Origin: Allomesorhizobium camelthorni
Lineage (GTDB): Bacteria; Pseudomonadota; Alphaproteobacteria; Rhizobiales; Rhizobiaceae
Length of the DNA: 38,939 nucleotides
Direction: 5' to 3'
NCBI RefSeq assembly: GCF_011045125.1
Contig: NZ_JAAKZF010000050.1
Coordinates: 1 to 38,939, forward strand
Shown: in pieces, positions 19,154-27,562 of the stretch
Layout: every line of letters begins with the position of its first letter
Position numbering within the stretch: position 1 is the stretch's first letter
Notes under the pieces: model-generated
Told to the model about the DNA's origin: nothing
What the model saw: the letters and a program-made list of their open reading frames with translations, nothing else
The model's database searches: none
Program-made: the position numbers and the translations under genes

Positions 19154-19308
19154 TACGGTACTTTCCTGTCGAATTCCGGCAGTTCAAGGGCCAGCGTGCT
19201 GGTTCAATAAAATCGAGGTGGTGCTCTTTACACGAAACGCCCCCTCGACAAAACTGCGGGCGAGCTTATTTCAGGCTGGCATTTTCCAACAATCCTTGTG
19301 GGGCTTTC

Positions 19309-21618
19309 ATGACCGTCGTCACGCCGAAATTCGGGATGGGCGCTTCCGTCCTGCGTCTGGAGGACCAGGCCTTCATCACCGGCCAGGGCCGATACACCGA
19401 CGATATCGCGCCTGCGGGCCTGCTGCACGGCTATGTGCTTCGCTCGCCGGTCGCCAAGGGAAGCTTCACTATCTCCTCGGTCGAGCAGGCAAAGGCGGCG
19501 CCGGGCGTGCATCTGGTGCTGACGGGTGAGGATATCGCCCATCTCGGGGCCCTGCGTTCGGGCGCCATGCAGAGGCAGCCGGACCGTAGCTTCGCTCCGA
19601 CGCGCGACATCCCGATCCTATGCCGGGACCGGGTGAACTATGTCGGCGACGCGGTCGCCTTCGTGGTGGCCGACAGCCGGGCGCTGGCGCAAGACGCGGC
19701 CGAACTCATCGAGATCGACTTTGAGAGTGACGAGGCGGCAAGCGGTACGGCGGCGGCACTCGAAGCCGAAACGCCGCTGGTGTGGCCGGAACTCGGTACG
19801 AACCGCGCCTTCACCTATCATTTCGGCGACCGCGCCAAGGCCGAAGCCGCCTTTGCCCGGGCGGCAAGCGTCACCCACATCGAATTCGTCAACAACCGGC
19901 TCGTCTGCAACTACATGGAGGCGCGCTCGGCGATCGGAGAATGGAAAGCGGACGAAGACCGCTTCGTGCTGACCACCGGGTCTCAGGGCGTGCATTCGAT
20001 GCAGGGCATCATCGCCGAGCAGGTGCTGAAGATCGCGCCGGAAAAACTGCGCGTCATCACCCCCGACGTCGGCGGCGGCTTCGGCCCCAAGACCTTCGTC
20101 TACCGCGAATATCCGCTGGTGCTGGAAGCGGCCCGGCGGCTCGGCCGCACGGTCAAATGGGCGGGCGACAGGACCGAGCATTTCCTGACCGACGCACAGG
20201 GGCGCGACAATGTCGTGACCGCCGAAATGGCGATGGATGGCGATGGCCGCTTCCTGGCGCTGCGTGTCGATCTCGTCGCCAATATCGGTGCCTATGTCTC
20301 CCAATACGGCCCGTTCATCCCCTATGTCGGCGCGACCATGTCGACCGGCGTCTACGACATCCAGGCGCTGGATGTGTCGATCGCCGGCGTCTACACCAAC
20401 ACCTGCCCCGTCGACGCCTATCGCGGGGCGGGCCGGCCGGAGGCTGCATTCCTGCTGGAAAAGCTGGTCGATGCCTGCGCGCGCGACCTCGGTATCGGCC
20501 CCGACGAAATCCGCCGCCGCAATTTCATCCGGCCCGAGCAGTTTCCCTACCGCACGCAGACCGGCCGGCTCTACGACGTCGGCGAATTCGAAGGACACAT
20601 GCGGCTGGCGATGGAGCGGGCCGGCTGGGAAAGTTTCGACAAGCGGCTCGCGGCGTCGAAGGCCGTCGGAAAGATCCGCGGCATCGGCATGGCGACTTAT
20701 ATCGAGGCTTGCGCATTCGCCGGTTCGGAGCCGGCGCATCTCGAACTGAACGGCGACGGTACGGTGACTCTGCTGATCGGCACCCAGACCAACGGGCAGG
20801 GCCATGCCACCGCCTACGCGCAGTTCGTCGCCGAAAAGCTCAACATCGACATCTCGAAGGTGAATATCCACCAAGGCGACACCGACCGGCTCGCGACCGG
20901 CGGCGGCACCGGCGGCTCGCGCTCGATACCGCTGGGCGGCGTTTCGGCAGCGCGCGCCGGCGAGGATCTGGCGGAGAAGATCCGCAGGATCGCCGCCGAC
21001 GAACTCGAGGCGTCTGCGGCCGACATTGAACTGGTTGATGGTTCGGCTCGAATCGTCGGAACCGACAGCGCGATCAGCTTTGCGGACGTGGCCAAGGCTG
21101 CCAAGCAGCCCGAGGACCTGACCGGGTTCGGCGAGTTCGTGCAGGACGAGGCGACCTATCCGAACGGCACGCATATCTGCGAGGTCGAGATCGACCCCGA
21201 CACCGGGCAGACGGAAATCGTCGGCTACACCATCGTCGATGATTTCGGCGCGACGGTTAACCCGATCCTGCTGGCCGGGCAGGTGCATGGCGGCGTCGTC
21301 CAGGGCCTGGGACAGGCGTTGAGCGAAGACACGGTCTATTCCGAGGACGGGCAGCTCCTGACCGCGAGCTTCATGGACTATGCGATGCCGCGCGCCGACA
21401 ATTTTCCGTTCTTCCATTTCGAGACGCGCAATGTGCCTTCCACAACCAACGCAATGGGAATCAAGGGCGCAGGCGAGGCCGGGACCATCGGCGCGGCCCC
21501 GGCCGCCATCAATGCGGTGACGGACGCGCTCCACCGCGCCTACGGCATCGGCCATATCGACATGCCGGCGACACCGCACCGGATATGGTCGGCCATACAA
21601 GGCGCGGCGGAGAAGTGA
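19309..21618 (+). CDS. CoxL-like molybdopterin-binding subunit (xanthine dehydrogenase family, form II)
   Basis: Large molybdenum-cofactor subunit (769 residues) of the xanthine oxidase/CO dehydrogenase superfamily. The N-terminal 'hammerhead' domain (about residues 15-130) and the MoCo-binding domains are present, including GGGFGPKTFVYREYP and a Gly-rich GTQTNGQGHATAYAQF segment. The active-site loop reads AYRGAGR (residues 370-376), the form II signature; true CO dehydrogenase (form I) has AYXCSFR. The putative base Glu723 is in GAGEAGTIGAAP. CO oxidation is therefore not supported; the substrate is probably an aldehyde or N-heterocycle. These enzymes need an FAD subunit and a 2Fe-2S subunit, and neither is in this window. 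The start is supported by a GTGGGG box. It overlaps the following transporter gene. Confidence 0.9.
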   Translation: MTVVTPKFGMGASVLRLEDQAFITGQGRYTDDIAPAGLLHGYVLRSPVAKGSFTISSVEQAKAAPGVHLVLTGEDIAHLGALRSGAMQRQPDRSFAPTRDIPILCRDRVNYVGDAVAFVVADSRALAQDAAELIEIDFESDEAASGTAAALEAETPLVWPELGTNRAFTYHFGDRAKAEAAFARAASVTHIEFVNNRLVCNYMEARSAIGEWKADEDRFVLTTGSQGVHSMQGIIAEQVLKIAPEKLRVITPDVGGGFGPKTFVYREYPLVLEAARRLGRTVKWAGDRTEHFLTDAQGRDNVVTAEMAMDGDGRFLALRVDLVANIGAYVSQYGPFIPYVGATMSTGVYDIQALDVSIAGVYTNTCPVDAYRGAGRPEAAFLLEKLVDACARDLGIGPDEIRRRNFIRPEQFPYRTQTGRLYDVGEFEGHMRLAMERAGWESFDKRLAASKAVGKIRGIGMATYIEACAFAGSEPAHLELNGDGTVTLLIGTQTNGQGHATAYAQFVAEKLNIDISKVNIHQGDTDRLATGGGTGGSRSIPLGGVSAARAGEDLAEKIRRIAADELEASAADIELVDGSARIVGTDSAISFADVAKAAKQPEDLTGFGEFVQDEATYPNGTHICEVEIDPDTGQTEIVGYTIVDDFGATVNPILLAGQVHGGVVQGLGQALSEDTVYSEDGQLLTASFMDYAMPRADNFPFFHFETRNVPSTTNAMGIKGAGEAGTIGAAPAAINAVTDALHRAYGIGHIDMPATPHRIWSAIQGAAEK

Positions 21619-22565
21619 CGCCGGGTTCCTCACGGCGCAGCAGCAGCCCGCTTACCGGCATTGCCTTCAAGGTCGCCTCCGTGGCGATCTTCGTGGCGAT
21701 GTCGTCGCTGATCAAGGCCGCGGGACAGCTTCCCGCCGGCCAGATCGTCTTCTTCCGCTCGTTCTTCGCGATGCTGCCGATCCTGGTGTTCCTCGCCTGG
21801 CGCGGCGATTTGTGGACGGCGTTTCACACCACGCGGCCTATGAGCCATGTCGCGCGCGGCGTCGTCGGCGTCACAGCCATGGGGCTAAGCTTCTTTGCGC
21901 TGACGCGCCTGCCTTTGCCCGAGGCGATCACGCTGAACTATGCCCAGCCGCTGCTGGTGGTCGTCATGGGCGCGATCTTTCTCGGCGAGATCGTGCGCGC
22001 CTATCGCTGGAGCGCGGTGGCCATTGGCCTGATCGGCGTCTGCATCGTCTCCTGGCCGCAGCTTACGCTGTTCCGCGCCGGCCCGGCGATGGAGCACCAG
22101 CAGATGCTCGGCGTTATCGCCGCACTCGCAGGGGCCGCCGTTTCGGCGGGCGCCATGCTTTTGGTGCGCAGCCTCGTCCATACGGAAAAGACCGGCACGA
22201 TCGTGCTGTGGTTTTCGCTGACGGCGAGCGTCATTTCGCTTTTGACCTTGCCGTTCGGCTGGGCGGCGCTTTCCGTGATCCAGACGGCATTGCTGGTTTC
22301 GGCCGGGATTAGCGGCGGCATCGCGCAATTGCTGATGACAGAGGCCTACAGGCACGCGGATGTGTCGACAGTTGCGCCGTTCGAATACACCTCGATGATC
22401 CTCGGCATTGCGGTCGGCTATTTCGCATTCGGCGATATCCCGACCATCCATATGCTGGTCGGCGGCGCCATCGTGGTGGCTGCGGGTCTCTTCATCATCT
22501 GGCGCGAGCACCGGCTTGGCCTGAAACGCGGCGCGGCGCGCAAGGTCACCCCGCCGCAGGGGTGA
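21585..22565 (+). CDS. EamA/DMT-family permease
   Basis: Drug/metabolite transporter superfamily protein of up to 326 residues with about ten hydrophobic helices arranged as two EamA repeats (about residues 24-155 and 175-310), for example FALTRLPLPEAITLNYAQPL in the first repeat and TEAYRHADVSTVAPFEYTSM in the second. Such proteins export or import small metabolites; the substrate is unknown. Two starts are possible: ATG 21585, overlapping the CoxL-like gene by 34 bases, or GTG 21615, giving a four-base GTGA overlap. Neither has an ideal ribosome site. The overlap implies a shared transcript with the oxidoreductase, so the permease may move its substrate or product. Confidence 0.88.
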   Translation: MVGHTRRGGEVTPGSSRRSSSPLTGIAFKVASVAIFVAMSSLIKAAGQLPAGQIVFFRSFFAMLPILVFLAWRGDLWTAFHTTRPMSHVARGVVGVTAMGLSFFALTRLPLPEAITLNYAQPLLVVVMGAIFLGEIVRAYRWSAVAIGLIGVCIVSWPQLTLFRAGPAMEHQQMLGVIAALAGAAVSAGAMLLVRSLVHTEKTGTIVLWFSLTASVISLLTLPFGWAALSVIQTALLVSAGISGGIAQLLMTEAYRHADVSTVAPFEYTSMILGIAVGYFAFGDIPTIHMLVGGAIVVAAGLFIIWREHRLGLKRGAARKVTPPQG

Positions 22566-22577
22566 GGAGCGATCGGC

Positions 22578-23393
22578 CTACTTTTCGGCAAGGCTTCGCA
22601 ACGCCGCGCCGGTCTCCTCGTCCGCCGGGAAGAACGATTCGATCGCCAGTTCCGAAAGCGTCACGTCGAGCGGCGTACCGAACACGGTGATGGTGCTGAT
22701 GAAGGACAGGATCGCGCCACCCTGCCTGATGCGCAGCGGGTGCGCGATCGCCATCGGGTCCGGCTGCGGCGGGCGGCCGGTCCGCGGCGCGCCGGGATAG
22801 GACAGCAACTCCTTTTCGAGGTCGGCCAGAGCCGGGTCAGCCACCACGTCGTTCTGGCGCTTCAGCCGCTCGATCAGATGCGCCCGCCATTCGTTGAGGT
22901 TGAGGATGCGCGGCGCAAGCCCGCCCGGATGCAGGCTGAGCCGCAGCACGTTGACGGGCGGGGCAAGCAGCGACTGTTCCGCTATGTCTTCCAGGAACGG
23001 CCCGATCGAAGCATTGCCGGCAATCAGGTTCCAATGGCGGTCGACCGCGATGGCCGGATAAGGCTCGTGGCCCTTGAGCACCAGATTGACCGCCCTCATC
23101 GCCGGCGCGAGCGACGGGTCTTTGAGCGGCCGCTCGTTGAAACTCGGCGCATAGCCTGCCGCCAGCAGCAGCTGGTTGCGCTGACGAAGCGGGACGGCGA
23201 GCTGCTCGGCGAGGTGCAGCACCATTTCGCGCGAGGGCGCTGCGCGTCCGCTTTCAACGAAGCTCAGATGCCGCTGCGAAATCTCGGCTTCCGACGCAAG
23301 GTCGAGCTGGCTCATACGGCGGCGTGTGCGCCATTCGCGCAGCATGGCGCCGACGGGCGAGGTGGAGGAAGGGGCGGAGGCTGCTGTGTTCAT
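22578..23393 (-). CDS. XRE-family transcriptional regulator with MmyB-like domain
   Basis: DNA-binding regulator of 271 residues. An N-terminal helix-turn-helix (about residues 14-72, REWRTRRRMSQLDLASEAEI followed by SQRHLSFVESGRAAPSREMV) is joined to a MmyB-like ligand-binding domain (about residues 100-265, including AVDRHWNLIAGNAS, NVLRLSLHPGGLAPRILN and a C-terminal DVTLSELAIESFFPADE). Members with this layout are usually repressors of an adjacent gene, sensing a small hydrophobic ligand. It is divergent from a small membrane protein gene, and an imperfect inverted repeat at 23411-23441 lies in the shared 131-base gap, so control of that gene and of itself is likely. Confidence 0.9.
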   Translation of the reverse strand: MNTAASAPSSTSPVGAMLREWRTRRRMSQLDLASEAEISQRHLSFVESGRAAPSREMVLHLAEQLAVPLRQRNQLLLAAGYAPSFNERPLKDPSLAPAMRAVNLVLKGHEPYPAIAVDRHWNLIAGNASIGPFLEDIAEQSLLAPPVNVLRLSLHPGGLAPRILNLNEWRAHLIERLKRQNDVVADPALADLEKELLSYPGAPRTGRPPQPDPMAIAHPLRIRQGGAILSFISTITVFGTPLDVTLSELAIESFFPADEETGAALRSLAEK

Positions 23394-23410
23394 TCGCCGA
23401 GACTAGCCCG

Positions 23411-23441
23411 ATGCGCGAGGCATTCCTATTACCTCTCGCAT
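23411..23441. promoter_or_regulatory. Candidate operator of the XRE regulator
   Basis: Inverted repeat ATGCGCGAGG (23411-23420) and CCTCTCGCAT (23432-23441) matching at 9 of 10 positions, with an 11-base AT-rich spacer. It is placed in the middle of the divergent region between the XRE gene and the small membrane protein gene, close to where both promoters should lie. Confidence 0.5.
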
Positions 23442-23524
23442 AATCGCCAAGCCGCGGCGAACGAGGCGATCTCCGCCCATGGCCGAGCGAACGGCCGGGA
23501 CACGAAGACAACAGGAGTTCTGCC

Positions 23525-23923
23525 ATGACCGTCACCATGACCCCCTTCCTTCGCAACATTCTCGCAGCCGACGCAGCCGTCAGTGGCGCAGCCGCCATCC
23601 TGATGATCGTCGGCGCGCCCTATCTGTCGCCTTTGCTCGGCCTGCCGTCGGCACTGCTGTTCTGGGCCGGTATCGTGCTGGTCCCGTTTGTGGTGCTGCT
23701 TATCAGCATTCTGCGCCGGCAATCCGTGCCACGGCTGATCCTGATCGACATCATCGGCATAAATGCGCTCTGGGTGGCGGCAAGCTTCGGCCTGCTGTTC
23801 AGCGGCCTCGTCACGCCGAATATGCTCGGCATCGCCTTCGTGGCGGCGCAGGCGCTGGCGGTGGCGCTGCTGGCGGAGCTTCAGTTCGTCGGCATGCGCC
23901 GCGCGGCAAATGCCACGGCCTGA
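23525..23923 (+). CDS. Small four-helix membrane protein
   Basis: Integral membrane protein of 132 residues with four predicted helices, at about residues 14-34 (AAVSGAAAILMIVGAPYLSP), 42-64 (ALLFWAGIVLVPFVVLLISI), 70-95 (LILIDIIGINALWVAASFGL) and 100-122 (MLGIAFVAAQALAVALLAEL). The start has an AGGAG box. No catalytic motif is visible and I cannot name a function. It is the probable target of the divergent XRE/MmyB-type regulator, a pairing that suggests response to a small ligand. Confidence 0.82.
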   Translation: MTVTMTPFLRNILAADAAVSGAAAILMIVGAPYLSPLLGLPSALLFWAGIVLVPFVVLLISILRRQSVPRLILIDIIGINALWVAASFGLLFSGLVTPNMLGIAFVAAQALAVALLAELQFVGMRRAANATA

Positions 23924-23930
23924 CAACGCC

Positions 23931-24818
23931 TTAGCCGAGTTGCCTCAGCTTCGCCTTCACCTCGAGGAAGTCCCGCCACGCAAGCTTCTTGTGGGCGGGA
24001 TTTCTCAGGAGATAGGCCGGATGCAGAGTCGGCATGGTCGGGATCGAAACACCCGAAGCGGTTACATGCGAGCGCCAGTTGCCGCGCAGGCGCAAAATGC
24101 CGTCGACAGTATTGAGCAGGAGTTTCGCCGACGGCCCGCCCAGTGTGATCAGCAGCTTGGGGCCGGCGAGTTCGATTTGCCGCTCGATGAACGGGCGGCA
24201 GATTTCGGTTTCATGCGGGGTCGGCGTGCGGTTGCCGGGCGGCCGCCATGGAATGACGTTGGCGATATAGACGGAAGTGCGGTCGAGGCCGATCGCCGCA
24301 AGCATCCGGTCGAGCAATTGGCCGGACCGGCCGACGAACGGAAGTCCCTCGACATCCTCGTCGCGCCCCGGCGCCTCGCCGACCAGCATGACCGCCGCGT
24401 CCGGATTGCCGTCGGCAAAGACGGTGTTCTTGGCGGTGAATTTCAGATTGCAGCCCTCGAACCGGGCCATGTGCTCGCTCAACTCGTCGAGCGTCGCCGA
24501 ATTCGCGGCAAGTTCGCGCGCCAGCGCTGCCTGCGCGCCGTCAGGCACGGCGGCTTTGGGAGACGTCGGCGCTTGCCCCTCACCCTTACCCTCTCCCCGT
24601 GAAAAACGGGGAGAGGGGGGCATCAACGTCGGCGACTCCCTCTCCCCGTTTTTCACGGGGAGAGGGTAAGGGTGAGGGGCAGCTTCCACAGTGGGCCGCT
24701 TATTCTCCTCGAACCTGTTCCCAGGCTCCTCGACCAGCGGATCGTATGCGCCCGCTTCGGCATAGAAGGCGAGCAGGTCGCGAAGGTCCGGGGGCTGGTT
24801 TCGGGCGGCCGAGTTCAT
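23931..24818 (-). CDS. Family 4-like uracil-DNA glycosylase with in-frame repeat insertion
   Basis: DNA repair enzyme of 295 residues that excises uracil. Motif A is [20 protein letters not shown] and motif B HPAYLLRN, as in SPO1-like/family 4 UDGs. Family 4 enzymes normally use four Cys for a 4Fe-4S cluster. Here only the Cys in EGCNLK and in TEIC are kept: the first position reads Phe (RFEGC) and the third reads Trp (IPWRPPGNR), so the cluster is probably absent. Residues 46-82 are encoded by a palindromic element (24575-24681 plus a duplicated GCTT), which adds a Pro/Gly/Arg-rich linker between an N-terminal helix and the catalytic domain without breaking the frame. It is convergent with the small membrane protein gene, 7 bases away. 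Confidence 0.9.
   Translation of the reverse strand: MNSAARNQPPDLRDLLAFYAEAGAYDPLVEEPGNRFEENKRPTVEAAPHPYPLPVKNGERESPTLMPPSPRFSRGEGKGEGQAPTSPKAAVPDGAQAALARELAANSATLDELSEHMARFEGCNLKFTAKNTVFADGNPDAAVMLVGEAPGRDEDVEGLPFVGRSGQLLDRMLAAIGLDRTSVYIANVIPWRPPGNRTPTPHETEICRPFIERQIELAGPKLLITLGGPSAKLLLNTVDGILRLRGNWRSHVTASGVSIPTMPTLHPAYLLRNPAHKKLAWRDFLEVKAKLRQLG
24575..24680. repeat. Palindromic repeat element with perfect 43-bp arms
   Basis: The arms at 24575-24617 and 24638-24680 are exact reverse complements over 43 bases, separated by 20 bases. Each arm begins with the purine/pyrimidine-biased core CCCTCACCCTTACCCTCTCC or its complement. A direct repeat GCTT flanks it (24571-24574 and 24682-24685), consistent with a mobile insertion. 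It lies wholly within the glycosylase gene and is translated. Similar tracts are, from general knowledge, dispersed in many copies in proteobacterial genomes. Confidence 0.9.
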
Positions 24819-24854
24819 GGCGGCACATTCCTCCGCGGGCGGTGCGATTGCAAG

Positions 24855-25514
24855 TCACGCGGTCGGGATGCGCGGATCCTGCACCAGATAAAATTGCCGC
24901 TTGGGCGTGAAGTCGGTAATCAGAAAGCCGAATGCGCCGGTCCTCTGCGGATCGATCTTGCCGTTGCGGAAAAGCAGTTTGTCGTAGGGTTCGAAATCGC
25001 GGTTGAACTCGGCGAAGCTGTCGGAGGAGATGTTGGACTTGTCCGTGGTCCTCTGGTCGAAGGACAGGCCGTCGCCGAAGACGCTGGCTTGCCCGAGCAG
25101 TTCCTGCAGCTCGAACTCGAACTCCACCCAAGCCTGCCCGCTATTGTTCAGAAACTCGACCCGCATATACAGGATGCCGTTGGCGTAAAAATCGGGAGAT
25201 TCGAACGGCCGGATCGGGCGCGTCGTCCGGATGACCAGCGTTACCGGCGTCGCCGAAATCAGTTCCTGGGAGACGACGATCGGATCCGCTTTCGTTCCCA
25301 TGCCTCTGACGCCGGTTATATGGAAACCACCGAGTTCGTCGGAGAACGAATAGGCGCCGGCGAGCCAGAGTCCGTCATCTCCCACGATTTGAGCCTTGGC
25401 TTGGCCCGAGGCGAGCAGGAAAAAAAGGGCGATGCTTCCAAGCAAGTGCGATATGCTGCCGCGTCCGGGACGCAGGCATTGCAGAATGCATCGGAAAATC
25501 CTTGCGCGCCACAT
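24855..25514 (-). CDS. Secreted protein of unknown function
   Basis: Predicted exported protein of up to 219 residues. The hydrophobic stretch HLLGSIALFFLLASGQAKAQ (about residues 23-42) is a signal peptide with a likely cleavage after AKA; the long basic N-region suggests the true start may be internal, although no better ATG is obvious. The mature part is beta-rich, with ADPIVVSQELISATPVTLVI and YANGILYMRVEFLNNSGQAW segments and no Cys, transmembrane helix or known catalytic motif. I do not recognise the family. It lies 36 bases upstream of the glycosylase gene on the same strand and is divergent from the ETF-QO gene. Confidence 0.75.
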   Translation of the reverse strand: MWRARIFRCILQCLRPGRGSISHLLGSIALFFLLASGQAKAQIVGDDGLWLAGAYSFSDELGGFHITGVRGMGTKADPIVVSQELISATPVTLVIRTTRPIRPFESPDFYANGILYMRVEFLNNSGQAWVEFEFELQELLGQASVFGDGLSFDQRTTDKSNISSDSFAEFNRDFEPYDKLLFRNGKIDPQRTGAFGFLITDFTPKRQFYLVQDPRIPTA

Positions 25515-25589
25515 GCAGCAAGTATGACGGAAAATTCAGCCGGCGAACACATCTTATTCGGTTGAATTGGCCAATGCCGCGTCGCCAAT

Positions 25590-25618
25590 TTGACGCTTAC
25601 GTGAACGTTAGATATGGC
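25590..25618 (+). promoter_or_regulatory. Candidate ETF-QO promoter with ACGT palindrome in the spacer
   Basis: TTGACG (25590-25595), a 17-base spacer and TATGGC (25613-25618) form a good sigma-70-type promoter for the ETF-QO gene, implying a leader of about 160 bases. The spacer contains an imperfect palindrome, CTTACGT-GA-ACGTTAG (25596-25611). An operator inside the spacer is typical of MerR-family control. The sequence resembles the ACGT-containing sites I associate with LiuR, a regulator of branched-chain amino acid catabolism; that link is inference. Confidence 0.5.
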
Positions 25619-25782
25619 TTTCGGCGTGGCGCAGGCATGCGGCCGAAACTGTGACAAGTGCGCCCGTTTCGTGTCGCTTCCGGATAGGCTATTGAGCGCC
25701 ATTGCCAGCAAGATGCCTGGGTCGCGGCGGGAAGCCTGAAAAAGGGCGCGCGGTTGGGGAAGCAGCCAGTGCGGAGGAATTG

Positions 25783-27465
25783 ATGAGCGAGATCGAACGC
25801 GAGAGCATGGAATTCGACGTGGTCATCGTCGGCGCAGGGCCGGCCGGCCTCGCCGCCGCGATCCGCCTGAAGCAGGTCAATCCCGAGCTTTCGGTCGTGG
25901 TGCTGGAAAAGGGCGCCGAAGTCGGCGCGCACATCCTTTCGGGCGCGGTGGTCGATCCGATCGGCATAGACCGCCTGCTGCCAGGCTGGCGCGACGAGGA
26001 GGGCCACCCGTTCAAGACGCCGGTCACCGACGACCAGTTCCTGGCGCTTGGCAAATCTGCTTCCGTCCGCCTGCCCAATTTCGCCATGCCGCCGCTGATG
26101 AACAATCACGGCAACTACATCGTCTCGCTCGGCAATGTCTGCCGCTGGCTGGCCGGCCACGCGGAGGCGCTGGGCGTCGAAATTTATCCGGGCTTCGCCG
26201 CCGCCGACCTGATCTACAATGATGCGGGCGCGGTCACCGGCGTCGTCACCGGCGATATGGGCGTCGAGCGCGACGGCACGCACGGCCCGGCCTTCGCGCC
26301 AGGCATGGCGCTGCTCGGCAAATATGTGCTGATCGGCGAGGGTGCGCGCGGCTCGCTAGCCAAGCAGCTCATCGCCAAATACCGGCTCGACGATGGCCGG
26401 GAACCCGGAAAATACGGCATCGGCCTGAAGGAGCTCTGGCAGGTCAAGCCGGAGAACCACAAGCCCGGCCTCGTACAGCACACTTTCGGCTGGCCGCTTG
26501 ACCTGAAGACCGGCGGCGGATCGTTCCTCTACCACCTCGAGGACAACCAGGTCGCGGTCGGCTTCGTCGTGCACCTGAACTACAAGAACCCCTATCTGAA
26601 TCCTTTCGAGGAGTTCCAGCGCTTCAAGACCCACCCGGCCATCCGCGGGACGTTCGAGGGCGGCAAGCGCATCTCCTACGGCGCGCGGGCGATCACCGAA
26701 GGCGGCTGGCAGTCGGTGCCGAAATTATCCTTCCCCGGCGGCGCGCTGATCGGCTGCTCGGCCGGCATGGTGAATGTCCCGCGCATCAAGGGTTCGCACA
26801 ATGCTGTGCTGTCGGGCATGCTGGCTGCCGAACACGCTGCAGCCGCGATCGCCGCGGGGCGAGCGAATGACGAGCTGGAGGCTTATGAAAACGCGTGGCG
26901 CGACACCGATATCGGCAAGGATTTGAAGAAGGTCCGCAACGTCAAGCCGCTGTGGTCCCGTTTCGGCACGGTCGCGGGCGTAGCGCTCGGCGGCTTCGAC
27001 ATGTGGACGAACACGCTGTTCGGCTTTTCGCTGTTCGGCACGATGAAGCACCGCAAGCCGGATCACGCGACGCTGGAACCCGCCGAAAAGCACAAGCGGA
27101 TCGACTATCCCAAGCCTGACGGCGTGCTCACCTTCGACAGGCTTTCCTCGGTGTTCCTGTCCAACACCAACCACGAGGAGAACCAGCCGGTCCACCTCCA
27201 GGTCAAGGACATGGAGTTGCAGAAGCGCTCGGAATATCAGGTTTTCGCCGGGCCGTCGTCGCGCTATTGCCCGGCCGCCGTTTACGAATGGGTCGATGCG
27301 GACGGCAATTCGATCGCAAGCGATCCCGGGCATGCGGATGCGCGCTTCGTCATCAACGCGCAGAACTGCGTGCACTGCAAGACCTGCGACATCAAGGATC
27401 CCAACCAGAACATCAACTGGGTGCCGCCGCAGGGCGGCGAGGGGCCGGTCTATCCGAATATGTGA
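25783..27465 (+). CDS. Electron transfer flavoprotein-ubiquinone oxidoreductase
   Basis: Membrane-associated flavo-iron-sulfur enzyme (560 residues) that passes electrons from ETF, reduced by acyl-CoA and other dehydrogenases, to ubiquinone. The N-terminal FAD-binding motif is VVIVGAGPAGLAAAIRLKQ; the quinone/membrane-contact region and the HTFGWPLDLKTGGGSFLYHL segment match the family. The C terminus carries the 4Fe-4S ligands, one Cys in SRYCPAAVYEW and three in NCVHCKTCDIKDPNQN. The start at 25783 has a GGAGG box; the frame extends upstream to 25702 but without such support. Length is normal. It connects fatty acid and branched-chain amino acid oxidation (compare the carboxylase subunit at 33.6 kb) to the respiratory chain. 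Confidence 0.97.
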   Translation: MSEIERESMEFDVVIVGAGPAGLAAAIRLKQVNPELSVVVLEKGAEVGAHILSGAVVDPIGIDRLLPGWRDEEGHPFKTPVTDDQFLALGKSASVRLPNFAMPPLMNNHGNYIVSLGNVCRWLAGHAEALGVEIYPGFAAADLIYNDAGAVTGVVTGDMGVERDGTHGPAFAPGMALLGKYVLIGEGARGSLAKQLIAKYRLDDGREPGKYGIGLKELWQVKPENHKPGLVQHTFGWPLDLKTGGGSFLYHLEDNQVAVGFVVHLNYKNPYLNPFEEFQRFKTHPAIRGTFEGGKRISYGARAITEGGWQSVPKLSFPGGALIGCSAGMVNVPRIKGSHNAVLSGMLAAEHAAAAIAAGRANDELEAYENAWRDTDIGKDLKKVRNVKPLWSRFGTVAGVALGGFDMWTNTLFGFSLFGTMKHRKPDHATLEPAEKHKRIDYPKPDGVLTFDRLSSVFLSNTNHEENQPVHLQVKDMELQKRSEYQVFAGPSSRYCPAAVYEWVDADGNSIASDPGHADARFVINAQNCVHCKTCDIKDPNQNINWVPPQGGEGPVYPNM

Positions 27466-27562
27466 TCTACCCTCGATTGCGGGCCGCCTGGGAGTGCCCG
27501 CGCCGAACGATTGAAAAAGCCCCGGCATTGTGGTGTGATTTGCCTCTTGTAGGAGCAGGGGC

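Noticed and set aside
17456-19210. 584-codon plus-strand frame
   Set aside because: Antisense to pepN, which has an intact zinc site and normal length.
19309-21618. Annotation as aerobic carbon monoxide dehydrogenase
   Set aside because: The active-site loop is AYRGAGR (form II), not AYXCSFR, and partner subunits are missing nearby.
19618-21633. 671-codon minus-strand frame
   Set aside because: Antisense to the CoxL-like gene; no domain features.
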